Below are positions 1 to 8,428 of a stretch of 46,864 bases of DNA, one piece after another. Source of the DNA: an uncultured bacterium (lineage in GTDB: Bacteria > Cyanobacteriota > Vampirovibrionia > Obscuribacterales > Obscuribacteraceae); contig CAILLX010000001.1 of the NCBI GenBank assembly GCA_903835185.1, positions 1-46,864 of the forward strand, read 5' to 3'. Position 1 is the stretch's first letter; each line of letters begins with the position of its first letter. A model generated the notes under the pieces. It had not been told where the DNA came from. It did no database searches and saw only the letters and a program-made list of their open reading frames with translations. Position numbers and translations under genes: made by a program.

Positions 1-121
1 CCGGACCAAATATTCAACAGCAAAACAACAAAATTAAATCCCAAAAAAATCAACAAAACAAAACAAGCAGCATGATACACTCAGTTCAAATCCGCACCAA
101 GACAGGGATTGCCAATTTCAA

Positions 122-481
122 CTAAAAACGGGACAACCCCGCCGCAATTGAGCCTGTGCGAATAACAAGCAACTCTGTCCATGCAAACAGAAAAGCGATC
201 AGGTGTCCGTAGGCCCGACGAAGGAAGGCATAATCTCCGCCAGTTTCTGGGTACATTGCAGCGAGTTCCGCGTAGCAGAGCGCACCGGACAAGGAGATTA
301 TTCCGCCCAGAAACCACGCGAGAAGAATAAGTCCGCCGAAAGGCAAATACTTCGCTACGTCGCTCGGGACCCTGAAAATGCCAATACCAATGACAATACC
401 AATGCTAATTGCCATTGAATCCCATCTTCCGAGAACTCGCGATTTCTCTTCTCTCACAGTCCTTGGCGTGGCTCCTCTCAC
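122..481 (-). pseudogene. APC-family amino acid permease, N-terminal fragment
   Basis: The 119 residues match the start of an APC-superfamily amino acid/polyamine transporter: a first membrane segment with the family signature GIVIGIGIFRVPS (about residues 27-39), a second hydrophobic segment (about 48-66) with the following ALCYAELAAMYPETGGDY, and the start of a third (about 90-105). Family members have about 12 segments and 430-500 residues, so roughly three quarters is missing. The frame stops after GSIAAGLSRF. A +1 frame continues only about 15 codons without recognisable permease sequence, and the DNA below position 80 is very A-rich. The start is GTG at 481 with GAGG just upstream. It lies 44 bp behind the TauE/SafE-like gene on the same strand, so they may once have been co-transcribed. 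I read it as a broken gene; the remainder could also lie beyond the window after a frameshift. Confidence 0.6.
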
Positions 482-525
482 AGTACCTCAAGCATACAAT
501 TCACGCATGAGACTCCACTCAAGAA

Positions 526-1332
526 TCAGTGACACGCCTGGAAGGTCTTAAAGGCTGACACCAACAGCATGATTCCCAGCAACCACAGTAATGCATTGGT
601 AGGCACCAATCCCAGCAGCATCCCGCCGAGAACTGCACCCACTATCGAACCGGCAACCATACAGCGAAACAACAGTCGTTCTTCACCCAGCACGCCGAAG
701 GCGTCGGAACGGCTATAGCGGGCAAGGTCCACGAGCATGGTGGGCAGGCTAACCATTAGCGAAAGACTGCCGGCTAACTTGATGTTCAGTCCATACAGAA
801 GAACGATTATGGGAATGAATAACTCACCACCCGCCACGCCCAGCAGTGCCACCACCGCGCCAATACCAAAACCACAAATAACCCCCGCGATGAACCGTAC
901 AACATCATTTTGGAACAAAGGAGCAGCACCGAAGTACATCCCGAAGCAAGCTTCGGAGAGCATTAACAGCGCCAAGCCAACTAGCAGGACCATAATGATC
1001 CGGTTCAGCCATTGACGCGGCATGGTAAGAGCGTGCCCTGCGGCAAGCCAGGCACCAATGAGGCTGCCTGCCAGGAGGTTGAACGGCACGTCCAGATGCT
1101 GAGCTAGTTGGTTCGGAGGAATTGCTCCGGCGCGGAAAACCAGCGCGGTGATGATGACGAACAGGCTCACGCACCTATTGAAGATGATCGCCTTCAGTGT
1201 CGGAACACCAAACAACCCTACCAGTACAGGGAGGCGAAACTCGCCCCCGCCCACACCAACAAGTCCGCCCAGTGCACCGATCAAAGTCCCCGCCACGAAA
1301 CCCTTCCCACCACGATTCTTGTTTGTGCTCAT
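526..1332 (-). CDS. TauE/SafE-family (DUF81) membrane exporter
   Basis: A 268-residue polytopic membrane protein with the two-fold internal repeat of the TauE/SafE family. The half-signature GGLVGVGGGEFRLPVLV (about residues 22-38) recurs as ALLGVAGGELFIPIIVLLYG (about 162-181). Seven to eight hydrophobic segments are visible and the length is normal for the family. Known members export sulfite, sulfoacetate or other organosulfur anions across the inner membrane; the substrate cannot be read from sequence. The start is ATG at 1332, preceded by a weak AAAGGG. An anion exporter of this type would fit the sulfur theme of later genes, but it is 5 kb from them and on a different transcript. Between it and the receptor gene upstream lies a 289-bp gap holding two hairpins. 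Confidence 0.85.
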   Translation of the reverse strand: MSTNKNRGGKGFVAGTLIGALGGLVGVGGGEFRLPVLVGLFGVPTLKAIIFNRCVSLFVIITALVFRAGAIPPNQLAQHLDVPFNLLAGSLIGAWLAAGHALTMPRQWLNRIIMVLLVGLALLMLSEACFGMYFGAAPLFQNDVVRFIAGVICGFGIGAVVALLGVAGGELFIPIIVLLYGLNIKLAGSLSLMVSLPTMLVDLARYSRSDAFGVLGEERLLFRCMVAGSIVGAVLGGMLLGLVPTNALLWLLGIMLLVSAFKTFQACH

Positions 1333-1381
1333 TGCGCCCTTTGTGTCATGGACTAGTCGACCATTGCATCAGACCGTTTTT

Positions 1382-1403
1382 GCTTCCCTATTGTACGGGA
1401 AGC
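1382..1403. other. Inverted repeat upstream of the TauE/SafE gene
   Basis: GCTTCCC and GGGAAGC form a perfect 7-bp stem with an 8-nt loop, about 50 bp upstream of the TauE/SafE start codon. There is no T-run on the downstream side in the minus direction, so it is unlikely to be an intrinsic terminator for the receptor gene. A leader hairpin or operator is possible. Confidence 0.35.
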
Positions 1404-1497
1404 GAACTATTTTCTAAGAACAACGGCTCCATCACGATAACTGATTCTCCGGTCAATTTGTCAGGGTGTGGTGTCAAGGGTTCGCCGCCGAGCAAAC

Positions 1498-1520
1498 GGA
1501 CTATCACCCTTTGATGGTCC
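1498..1520 (-). terminator. Possible weak terminator hairpin downstream of the receptor gene
   Basis: GGACTATCA and TGATGGTCC pair over nine positions (one mismatch in DNA, a G-U wobble in RNA) around a 5-nt loop. It lies about 100 nt beyond the stop of the minus-strand TonB-dependent receptor gene. Only GTTTGC follows, so if it terminates it is weak. Confidence 0.3.
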
Positions 1521-1621
1521 AAACACACGCTTCTTCCTGGGCATTGTCAATACGGGTCGGTCCATCATATGTTCAGCGAAGTACGATTGCATGCAAGAAC
1601 TGCAGGTTAACACAACTCATT

Positions 1622-4453
1622 TCAAGTATGTGATCCAGTCCCTGATGCTCCGTAGCCCCAGTTCATTTCAACCAGAACCTGCAACGGGACCGTATAACGG
1701 GTAGTCTGCCACTGACCGCCAAAACTGATCGGCAAGATCTGATTGCCAATGTTTTGAATCCGGACGGTGATTCCAGATGGGATGCACCGGTTCTTTTCAC
1801 AATACTTGCGCGGCACGTCGTAACCAACATTCAGTCCAACCAGGGTCACGACAGGCGTCCTGGCTGGATGTGCCCCGACAAGAGTCAGGCTACGCATGTC
1901 CGGGGTACCGGTCATGCATGTCAAATAGGAATATGCCCAGAGATTGCTCTTTGCCCTGTAACCAAGCGCTGCTTGCAGCACTTCCCGGCGATCAGGCACG
2001 GCGTACTTCCCCAGGCTCATTAAGCTCGTGGTTCCAATGTCATACAGTCCTCCGATGATTCTACGGTTGCCGGTGAGCCGGGCTACAGTGACCGTGTTGG
2101 AGACAAATCCGCTCCATCCCGAACCTTCACGCGACGGTTTGAGGTCCATCCGCACCTCGACTCCATAATCGTCAAGCCCGGGGAGGTTCACACGCTGCAT
2201 CAGCAATGTGTTGTCTACCGGCATCTGAAATCTGTAATTGGACAGCTTCTTGTAATACAGATTTGTCCGGCAGGCGAAACGGGGACCGACTTGCCGCTCT
2301 ATGCTGGCATCGACCAGTTGCCCTCGCGTGGCGCGCAGCGGCCGCAAGCTGCCATTGAAAATGCCATTTACGGTACCGCTGGTAATGGAGAACGGACGGA
2401 CAAAAGAATCGACGGTCGGCGGAGAGAAGATTTGAGAATATGCTCCGCGAATCACGGTGTCTTTGTTCAGCAAAAACGCTCCTCCATAACGGCCGCTGAC
2501 CTGCGCGTCGCAGACGCTCTGCTTTTGAAAGGGACGTATCGAGAACCTGGGCGTGCCGGGGACGGCTGCAATGGCCTCTGCCAGCGTCATGGTGTTGCCG
2601 AATACTCCGTAATAGATATCCGTGCGGACGCCGGCGTCGAGGGTCAACCGCTTGAGGATGCCGGTAGTGGGTTTCCAGGAGTCCTGAAGATAGACGCTCT
2701 GCAACCAGCGAAAGCCACGGAATTTGCCGATGTCCCCTTGCATTTGCGGTGCGCCCATCAGAGCACCGGTGAATGGGCTGATGGGCGCGCCATACGGTAT
2801 GATCGGTATTGCCGAGGCGGCGGTGTTGGCGGCAGCTGTTGCGGCAGTGCTGGCGGCGGTGTTGGCGGCTGACTTGGGTCTCCTGGCGGCGATGGCGGCC
2901 GCATAAGCCTTCTGGTATGAGGCTGCATAAGCCTTCTGGTACGCGGACTGCCGTTGCGCCAGCGCCGTATAAGTTGTCACCTTGGGATTGGCGTTGAAGT
3001 ATAGTTCTTGAATACTGGTGTTGACCGGCCTCAACTCGGTCAGAATCCCGGCTTTTAGGTGATGTGTGGCAAAAGCGGTTTTCGATACGTCTCCCTGAAT
3101 CCCGGTAATAAAGTTGAGCCTTTTCGCTTGCGGCGATACAGACCAGAGTTTTCCTCCTCCATAAGAAGGTGCCGTAGGGTCGAACGCATTTGTGCTGTGC
3201 ACCCGCTCGGAATAAAAGGCGTTCAGATAATGCAGATTGGCTTCGTCCAGCCATTTCTCGAACCGATGTTTGTAGCTGAGTATGAGATAGTTCTGCCTGG
3301 TAAACATGTTCTGGGTGAAGCCGCAAGCCTGCGTAACGCCCGAAGTCGGGAGCTGCATGTTTGTCGAGTTCAAACCGACCGATAATCTTACGGTGTCTTT
3401 CTCGGTGGCGCGAAACTCGACGTTAGTTAGATAGTTCATGTCCAGGCGGGTATCTCGGACAAAGTGCGTTTTGGGTGGCGTAAAACCGAGCGTGTTGGCG
3501 ACGGCCGCGCCGGCTGATTCGACGCGGAGGCGATTGAGAATGCTTTGGGGATTCAGGCTCAGCGGTGTGCTGACGTAATAGTTGAGGTTCCCGGCAAGCG
3601 GACCGCCCAACTGACCGCCCCATCTGGCGACCGGTTTGTCCGGGATCGAGCGAGACTTCATGTGCACGACGGCACCCAGCGGACCGCCGCCGTCCTCGGC
3701 CTGGTAGCCGCCTATATCAACACCTACCGACTGCAGCGACCATGGTGTGGCAAACTGTCCTGGTGCCATCACTCCCGGTGCTTCCGGCAACACCACTCCA
3801 TCGATCATATAGTTGAGTGAGTTGACCTCACCGCGCGGAACCGGGCATGTCATGGGGCAGATTCCCATGCCGGGAGTGCTGTAGACCACGTCGCGCAGGC
3901 TGTTGCCCGATTTGTAGTCATTCAGGAACTTGCGATCCAGATTTGTGGTGCTGCCGATGTTCTCCGGGTGAATCAGCGTCCGCTTACCGGTGATACGCAA
4001 AACATCCGAGGACTCAACCGTTTCCATCGCAAAAGCATATGGTGGGGGTGCCTCGGCTCCAACAGCGATCGGCTTTGATCTGCAGAACATTCCCTCGGCT
4101 TTCGCCGTAAGAGTCCACTCTCCCGCCGGCACTTTGTCGAACGAGAAGTTGCCGGAAGAATCGGTGAGCGTGTGCAGGCGGTTACTAGCCTTTGAGCCAA
4201 CAAGAGTCACGGTTGCGCCAGACACCGGCGTACCGGCATAGGTTACAGTGCCTCTGACCGGCTGCAGCGACGGTTTGAGCGACGTTTTTGGGGTATCAAG
4301 CTGGGTGCTTACCGCAGATTTTGCCGGTGGGGCATTCCCCTGCCCGTTGCTGTCCGGTTGCGAGTCGGCAGCAGTTGCCGGACCACAACATAAAAGAACG
4401 GCACAAGCGGCAACGATTGCAGCAAAGCGAAAAGCAGTTTGTGTAAGCAACAT
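1622..4453 (-). CDS. Oar-like TonB-dependent outer-membrane receptor with carboxypeptidase-regulatory-like domain
   Basis: A 943-residue secreted protein. The frame is open 37 codons further up, but ATG 4453 has GGAGGA nine bases upstream and begins directly with a signal peptide (residues 1-28, AAIVAACAVLLCC core, ATA-A cleavage region). A beta-sandwich CarboxypepD_reg-like domain follows (about 65-145, GTVTYAGTPVSGATVTLVG), then a plug (about 165-270, with YMIDGVVLPE) and a long beta-barrel region (LYLQDSW-type strands, RGAYSQIFSPP). This order is that of Oar-like TonB-dependent receptors, which import or display large ligands; the ligand is unknown. Oddities: a CPMTC pair in the plug (C199, C203), an Ala/Gln-rich low-complexity insert at about 498-548, and a C-terminus lacking the usual terminal aromatic residue. 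No TonB, ExbB or ExbD gene is in the window. Confidence 0.8.
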   Translation of the reverse strand: MLLTQTAFRFAAIVAACAVLLCCGPATAADSQPDSNGQGNAPPAKSAVSTQLDTPKTSLKPSLQPVRGTVTYAGTPVSGATVTLVGSKASNRLHTLTDSSGNFSFDKVPAGEWTLTAKAEGMFCRSKPIAVGAEAPPPYAFAMETVESSDVLRITGKRTLIHPENIGSTTNLDRKFLNDYKSGNSLRDVVYSTPGMGICPMTCPVPRGEVNSLNYMIDGVVLPEAPGVMAPGQFATPWSLQSVGVDIGGYQAEDGGGPLGAVVHMKSRSIPDKPVARWGGQLGGPLAGNLNYYVSTPLSLNPQSILNRLRVESAGAAVANTLGFTPPKTHFVRDTRLDMNYLTNVEFRATEKDTVRLSVGLNSTNMQLPTSGVTQACGFTQNMFTRQNYLILSYKHRFEKWLDEANLHYLNAFYSERVHSTNAFDPTAPSYGGGKLWSVSPQAKRLNFITGIQGDVSKTAFATHHLKAGILTELRPVNTSIQELYFNANPKVTTYTALAQRQSAYQKAYAASYQKAYAAAIAARRPKSAANTAASTAATAAANTAASAIPIIPYGAPISPFTGALMGAPQMQGDIGKFRGFRWLQSVYLQDSWKPTTGILKRLTLDAGVRTDIYYGVFGNTMTLAEAIAAVPGTPRFSIRPFQKQSVCDAQVSGRYGGAFLLNKDTVIRGAYSQIFSPPTVDSFVRPFSITSGTVNGIFNGSLRPLRATRGQLVDASIERQVGPRFACRTNLYYKKLSNYRFQMPVDNTLLMQRVNLPGLDDYGVEVRMDLKPSREGSGWSGFVSNTVTVARLTGNRRIIGGLYDIGTTSLMSLGKYAVPDRREVLQAALGYRAKSNLWAYSYLTCMTGTPDMRSLTLVGAHPARTPVVTLVGLNVGYDVPRKYCEKNRCIPSGITVRIQNIGNQILPISFGGQWQTTRYTVPLQVLVEMNWGYGASGTGSHT
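2805..2965 (-). repeat. Ala-rich low-complexity insert in the receptor gene
   Basis: This stretch encodes about 50 residues dominated by Ala with tandem YQKAYAA-type units followed by NTAAS-type units. It interrupts the predicted barrel between two ordinary strands. The DNA shows matching short duplications (two copies of a TAAGCCTTCTGGTA-like stretch near 2907-2940), so recent tandem duplication is likely. Confidence 0.6.
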
Positions 4454-4564
4454 GGTGCCATGTCCTCCCCCCTCATCAGGTCGTAAGCATAGCCGCCGAT
4501 GTGAGGACCAGCAACCTATCCCCGGGGAGGGGATGGGTTGCTGGATCATGATTACTTTCTTCAA

Positions 4565-5063
4565 GCTTTACTTGGGTTAAAGAAAAACGGTATGAAGGCA
4601 AGCAAGAGTGTCTGATATCCTATGTTCGTTTAGTTTAGTTTAGTTTCCTTCGTTTGAAAACAGCCAAACTCAAGGTAAACCCATCAGCCATGCGCTCGAA
4701 TGGATATCAATTCGTCGACAGCATGCTCTAATTTTTTATCTACATTGGAGCTGGTGCTGGGTGATCAGTGTCAGGTCAACCCTGTTCCTTGGTTGTGATA
4801 TACAAATTATTATCTGCAATCCGTCTTTCAAACAAGTTCTCGACCAACCAATCAACCGCACCTTTTCAAAGAGACGGGCTAAAATATCCGCGCTCGTATA
4901 TTTCCTCCTCACGCACGTGTTGGCAGTCTGTCGCCTCCGGCTCGGTTCAACACGACATGGAAGGGATGGTTTCAGATTTAAACTGTCGTTGGTGCTAGAC
5001 ACATTGCGCAGCTGAGCATTTCCGCCAACGACAATTTCGCAGGTCTGACGGAGGAACAACAAG
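4565..5063. other. Intergenic region with a 9-bp inverted repeat
   Basis: This gap separates the minus-strand receptor gene from the plus-strand zinc-ribbon gene, so it should hold both promoters. I see three tandem TTTAG copies at about 4627-4645 and a perfect 9-bp inverted repeat, TGTCGTTGG (4984-4992) and CCAACGACA (5025-5033), just upstream of the zinc-ribbon ribosome site. The repeat could be an operator or leader hairpin. No convincing coding region is visible in either strand. Confidence 0.4.
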
Positions 5064-5375
5064 ATGATCAAGCTGCTGATTGCCATTGATTGCGACGAGT
5101 GCGGTCTTGGTGATACATACTCAAGTGAAGATACTGATCTGGTACAGTGGCAAACAGTAGCCTGTGACCTGACGCATGAAGCTGCTGTAGCCGGTGGCTG
5201 GACTGTCCGGGACAATCGATTCTACTGCCCTGATTGCTGGTCGCTTGGGCGTCCATCGCACCACTCTGAGAACGATCCGAAATCACCGTGTTCCCAAGCG
5301 GCAAATTTAAACTGTCGCGACCGGCAAAAAGGCACGACGCCAGACACTATGCGACACCCCGGCCAAAAACCTTGA
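5064..5375 (+). CDS. Small protein with split zinc-ribbon-like Cys pairs
   Basis: This 103-residue protein has CDEC at residues 10-13 and CPDC at 55-58, the latter in the setting GWTVRDNRFYCPDCW. The two CxxC knuckles about 45 residues apart suggest one structural zinc site. Proteins with an N-terminal CxxC and a C-terminal GW...YCPDC are common as short, uncharacterised bacterial proteins; I know no defined function. ATG 5064 is preceded by GGAGG with a 9-nt spacer. The last residues, after about 65, look unrelated to the core and run into a 23-bp tandem repeat at 5359-5403 next to the transposase remnant. The C-terminus may therefore have been rewritten by the insertion. Confidence 0.6.
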   Translation: MIKLLIAIDCDECGLGDTYSSEDTDLVQWQTVACDLTHEAAVAGGWTVRDNRFYCPDCWSLGRPSHHSENDPKSPCSQAANLNCRDRQKGTTPDTMRHPGQKP

Positions 5376-5403
5376 GATTGGCCGGCCAAAAACGATGAGA
5401 TTA
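5359..5403. repeat. Two tandem copies of a 23-bp repeat
   Basis: CCGGCCAAAAACCTTGAGAT at 5359 is repeated as CCGGCCAAAAACGATGAGAT at 5382 with a 23-bp period and few mismatches. It spans the stop codon of the zinc-ribbon gene and sits just before the truncated transposase, so it may mark the junction left by an insertion or deletion. Confidence 0.6.
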
Positions 5404-6178
5404 TGCACATGTCACTGCACAGCTGATATTTCGCGGCTTCTCGCTATTGCTGGATTCGGAACCTCAGCTGCCTGGCGAGGATGAAGTGGCATGCGCGATT
5501 CGACTCTTCGAAAGGTTGATGATTAACTATCCGAGAGCTTTTGATGTTGTCGTTGCGGACGAGCTGTACGCTAAATCCAACTTCTTCAATGTCATTCTCG
5601 AACACAAAAAAGATGTGATGGCCGTGCTAAAAGACGATCGCCGGGATATCTTAAAAGACGTCGATGGCTTTTTCACAGGTAAGGCACCAACATATGTATT
5701 TCACCACAATGGCACCGAGATAAAGTGTTGGGATGCATCAGGCTTTCTGTCGTGGCCACAGGTGAAAGAACCTGTCAGGGTCATCAGAACCCAGGAGACT
5801 AAAGCTCCGGTATGCCGCCAGCTGGATGGCAAACTTCATGACCAGCCTGTGTCGTCCTGGACATGGGTAACTACCCTCTCAACGCTGCGCGCTCCCACGC
5901 AAACAGCCGTTGCAATCGGGCATGCTCGCTGGAACATAGATAATAATGGGTTTAATGAATCTGCCAACCATTATTTTTCCGATCATGTGTATCGGCCCGA
6001 GCCGACAGCCATGCTCAACTTCTGGCTGCTATGTATCATGGCATACAACTTTTTTCACTGCTTTTACCTGCGAAACCTGAAACCGGCCGTCCGTGCTGCC
6101 TTCACAATGTTGCATGTGTCCCGCCAAGTGCAAGCAGAACTATACTGCTGCTCGGGTCTCATCGAGCAACCACCTTAG
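5399..6178 (+). pseudogene. IS4-like DDE transposase, 5'-truncated
   Basis: The frame opens after a TGA at 5396 and reads about 259 residues without a good start (a TTG lies at 5447). Homology to DDE_Tnp_1-type transposases begins at LPGEDEVACAIRLFERL. It contains the second acidic position (VVVADELYAKSNFFN) and the C-terminal signature ARWNIDNNGFNESANHYFSD followed by the typical NFWLLCIMAYNFFHCFY. The N-terminal part with the first catalytic Asp and DNA-binding region is missing. At the usual catalytic Glu of the IxN.GFNE motif there is an Asp, which may itself reduce activity. I see no clear terminal inverted repeats. It is an inactive remnant in this reading. Confidence 0.75.
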
Positions 6179-6464
6179 CGTACACAGGGACTCCCTTCGT
6201 TCATTGCAGCTCCAATCTGTCCTCTGGAAAGAGTGATAGCTGTCCCAGTGCGGCTGTCACCCTGTTCGGAGGTATTTTATCCATCAGAACGGCTCACTTT
6301 AGCTCCAAATTGTGCCCTTCTTGTGTCCCAAAGGAATCCGCCTCGATGCCAAGCGCCCTTGTCCAGACCTTGTTGAGAATGGTTGCGGAACCGCTGTTGC
6401 TCTGGCGTCCGAATATCTAATGTTTGGTGTATGCTGCGGGGTTGGATGTTCATCAGCTCCTGAT

Positions 6465-7073
6465 CTAGCGCTCTTCTGGGAATCCCTTATCGTGCCAACT
6501 CCTGATTCCACCCGCCATGGAGCGAACGTTAGTGTAGCCCATCTCCTGTAGGTTTTGTACAGCCAGCTTGGAGCGATAACCGCAGACACAGTAAAGCACA
6601 ATGACTGCTTTGCGGTTGGGTATACTCGTGGTTGCTTTGCTTCCCAGAATGTCGCGAGGGATGTGGATTGCTCCCTTGCAGTGTCCGTCGTTCCACTCGC
6701 TCTCGTCGCGCACGTCAATTAAATAGAATCGCTTTCTGCGGGACTGCAAATTTAGCACTTCTTCAGGAGTAATCTCCTTGACAGCAGCGTTAGCTTCGGC
6801 AAGTAGGACTGGAAACGGAAGGACGCGTGTCATGCCACCAGATTCCATTCCAGGGCTCAGTGTTTGTAGATCCTCTGTATATAGAGCTTCCTGCGCATTA
6901 GCCGATGGAATCAATGGCGAGAACAGGTTCAGACTTTTCACTGGCGCGATTCGGTTCCACAGCCAGACAAACTTATTGTGAGTGAGGATAGGCAACATCC
7001 CAGTGCCCGGAACGCTGACCAGACACACCAGGCTCAGAAGTAACCATATCAATAGAGGCAAGAATTTGTTCAT
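6465..7073 (-). CDS. Secreted or membrane-anchored rhodanese-domain protein
   Basis: A 202-residue protein with an N-terminal hydrophobic segment (about 4-24), then a linker and a rhodanese domain from about 97 (YLIDVRDESEWNDGHCKGAI) to the end (GGIRSWHDKGFP). The active loop is YCVCGYRS, with catalytic Cys162 and an unusual second Cys164. Rhodaneses of this type carry sulfane sulfur on the loop Cys; export would place it in the periplasm. It is the last gene of a minus-strand series starting at the DUF134 regulator. A 94-bp gap separates it from the methyltransferase gene, so it may also have its own promoter. ATG 7073 lacks a clear ribosome site. Substrate is unknown. Confidence 0.85.
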   Translation of the reverse strand: MNKFLPLLIWLLLSLVCLVSVPGTGMLPILTHNKFVWLWNRIAPVKSLNLFSPLIPSANAQEALYTEDLQTLSPGMESGGMTRVLPFPVLLAEANAAVKEITPEEVLNLQSRRKRFYLIDVRDESEWNDGHCKGAIHIPRDILGSKATTSIPNRKAVIVLYCVCGYRSKLAVQNLQEMGYTNVRSMAGGIRSWHDKGFPEER

Positions 7074-7167
7074 GGTGATGCTTGTGTCAACAATCTTCTA
7101 GATAACCGATATCGCGCAAGTCATTTATTCCCCAGAGTAACCCATATCCACACGAATTCTGTCATGT

Positions 7168-7791
7168 TTAATGCTCGGCATTTTTTACAAGCACCACTAT
7201 CTCATGATAATGATCAGAACAATGAGCCATCGGTGAAAACTCCTTGCCGGAAAGAAATGCTTCGGCTGACTTTAGAGTGACTCCGCTTACCGGGTGTTCA
7301 CATCCCTCTTCGTGTAGAACCCGTTTTACAAGCTCAAACCCTTGCGCTGAGAAGTCAGCTAGCAGCAATGTTCCAGCTGGTTTCAACACTCTGGACACTT
7401 CCTCCAGGACTGGGATTGGATCTGCCAAATGGTGAAGCATATCCATCATGGTGGCGCACCCGAAGTAACTGTCAGGAAATCGCAAGGTGGATGCATCACT
7501 ACAAACAAAGCGGATCTGATCCTGGAGTCCACACTCTTCAGTCAAAAGAGCAGCCAGAGATTGTTCGCCAGCATCGATGTCCACCGAAACCACGTCTAAT
7601 CCTTGACTGGCCAGCGCCATAGCTGTGATTCCTCTTCCTGTGCCGATATCGAGTGCAGGACCAGACAACGGTCCTGCTGCCGTAGTAACGAACGCTGCCG
7701 CGGCGAATTGGTCAAAACCCAAACGCAGGTATTGGGCCGTTCGAGCATCAAAAGCAGCTTGTCGTTCACACAACTCGGTCAATTCCATCAT
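7168..7791 (-). CDS. Class I SAM-dependent methyltransferase
   Basis: A 207-residue cytoplasmic protein when started at ATG 7791, which has GGAG five bases upstream; the frame is open 16 codons more. Motif I is ALDIGTGRG (about 47-54), the acidic end of beta-2 is SVDID (69-73), and motif II/III appear as MMDMLHHLADP and VLKPAGTLLLADF. Its N-terminal FDARTAQYLRLGF and its place beside a NifX/NifB-like gene are typical of small methyltransferases found with DUF134 and MTH1175-like genes. The methyl acceptor is not known. It is cotranscribed by position with the NifX-like gene 126 bp upstream. Confidence 0.85.
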   Translation of the reverse strand: MMELTELCERQAAFDARTAQYLRLGFDQFAAAAFVTTAAGPLSGPALDIGTGRGITAMALASQGLDVVSVDIDAGEQSLAALLTEECGLQDQIRFVCSDASTLRFPDSYFGCATMMDMLHHLADPIPVLEEVSRVLKPAGTLLLADFSAQGFELVKRVLHEEGCEHPVSGVTLKSAEAFLSGKEFSPMAHCSDHYHEIVVLVKNAEH

Positions 7792-7917
7792 GATAACTCC
7801 TGTATCTATCTGGTTCCCATGAACCATACTACCCTCCAAGTAGTATCTTACTTACAGATCGGTGGGACCCTCCGTTCATGAGCTGGGAGTTCCTTTTAAT
7901 ACTGGCAGCAGGATCAG

Positions 7918-8301
7918 TCACTGACACCCCTGCCCATGTTCATGTCTGTGATGGGCGCAGGTTTCGCCTGGAGACATCGGCAAAAGTAAGCCATTTCGGA
8001 GTGCTGCTAGCGTTGCCTCCACCGTAAGCTCATTGCACTGTAGCGCCTGGATCCCTGCGGACTGGAGTTTACCTATGGCTCCGGCTCCAATGTTTTGTAC
8101 GGCAACAGCATCGAGCTGCTCATCTTGAAGGGACTGGAGTGGGGCACACATTCCGTGCCCATGGTGGCGGTTCGCATTAGGCAGTGCCTTGCAGGTCTTG
8201 GACTCAGTATCAACAATCATGAAAAACGGGGCTGAACCAAAGTGTTCGCTGACACCGCTCTTGATACCATTGTCTTCGTTTACCGGAATGCAGATTCTCA
8301 T
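7918..8301 (-). CDS. NifX/NifB-like (MTH1175 family) cofactor-binding protein
   Basis: This 127-residue protein opens with MRICIPVNEDNGIKSGVSEHFGSAPFF, which is characteristic of the dinitrogenase iron-molybdenum cofactor family (NifX, NafY and the stand-alone MTH1175-like proteins). A His/Cys stretch NRHHGHGMC (44-52) and a C-terminal CAHHRHEHGQGC suggest metal or Fe-S cluster binding. No nif structural genes are nearby, so nitrogen fixation is not implied. ATG 8301 has AGGAG six bases upstream. In many genomes such genes sit beside DUF134 regulators, as here, where the regulator is the first gene of the run. Confidence 0.85.
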   Translation of the reverse strand: MRICIPVNEDNGIKSGVSEHFGSAPFFMIVDTESKTCKALPNANRHHGHGMCAPLQSLQDEQLDAVAVQNIGAGAIGKLQSAGIQALQCNELTVEATLAALRNGLLLPMSPGETCAHHRHEHGQGCQ

Positions 8302-8428
8302 ATTTTTCTCCTGTTTGCGTCTACCAAAATAACAGAACTACTCAACCGCACTAACTCAACTAGAATCCTGCCGATCGAGAAGCAGCATTGCACGGGACTT
8401 CCCAGCTGATAATCATTCATAGTGAGTC

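Noticed and set aside
4454..4564. N-terminal extension of the TonB-dependent receptor by 37 residues
   Set aside because: The extension lacks a ribosome site and would put the signal peptide inside the protein; ATG 4453 has an ideal ribosome site.
4736..5215. Minus-strand frame of 159 codons opposite the zinc-ribbon gene
   Set aside because: Overlaps the zinc-ribbon gene and its ribosome site, with no domain and poor codon pattern.
6179..6464. Remnant coding frames between the transposase and the rhodanese gene
   Set aside because: Frames on both strands lack recognisable domains and ribosome sites; nothing supportable.
7918..8301. Nitrogen-fixation gene (nifX)
   Set aside because: Only the family fold matches; no nifHDK or nifE/N genes nearby, so a nif symbol is not justified.
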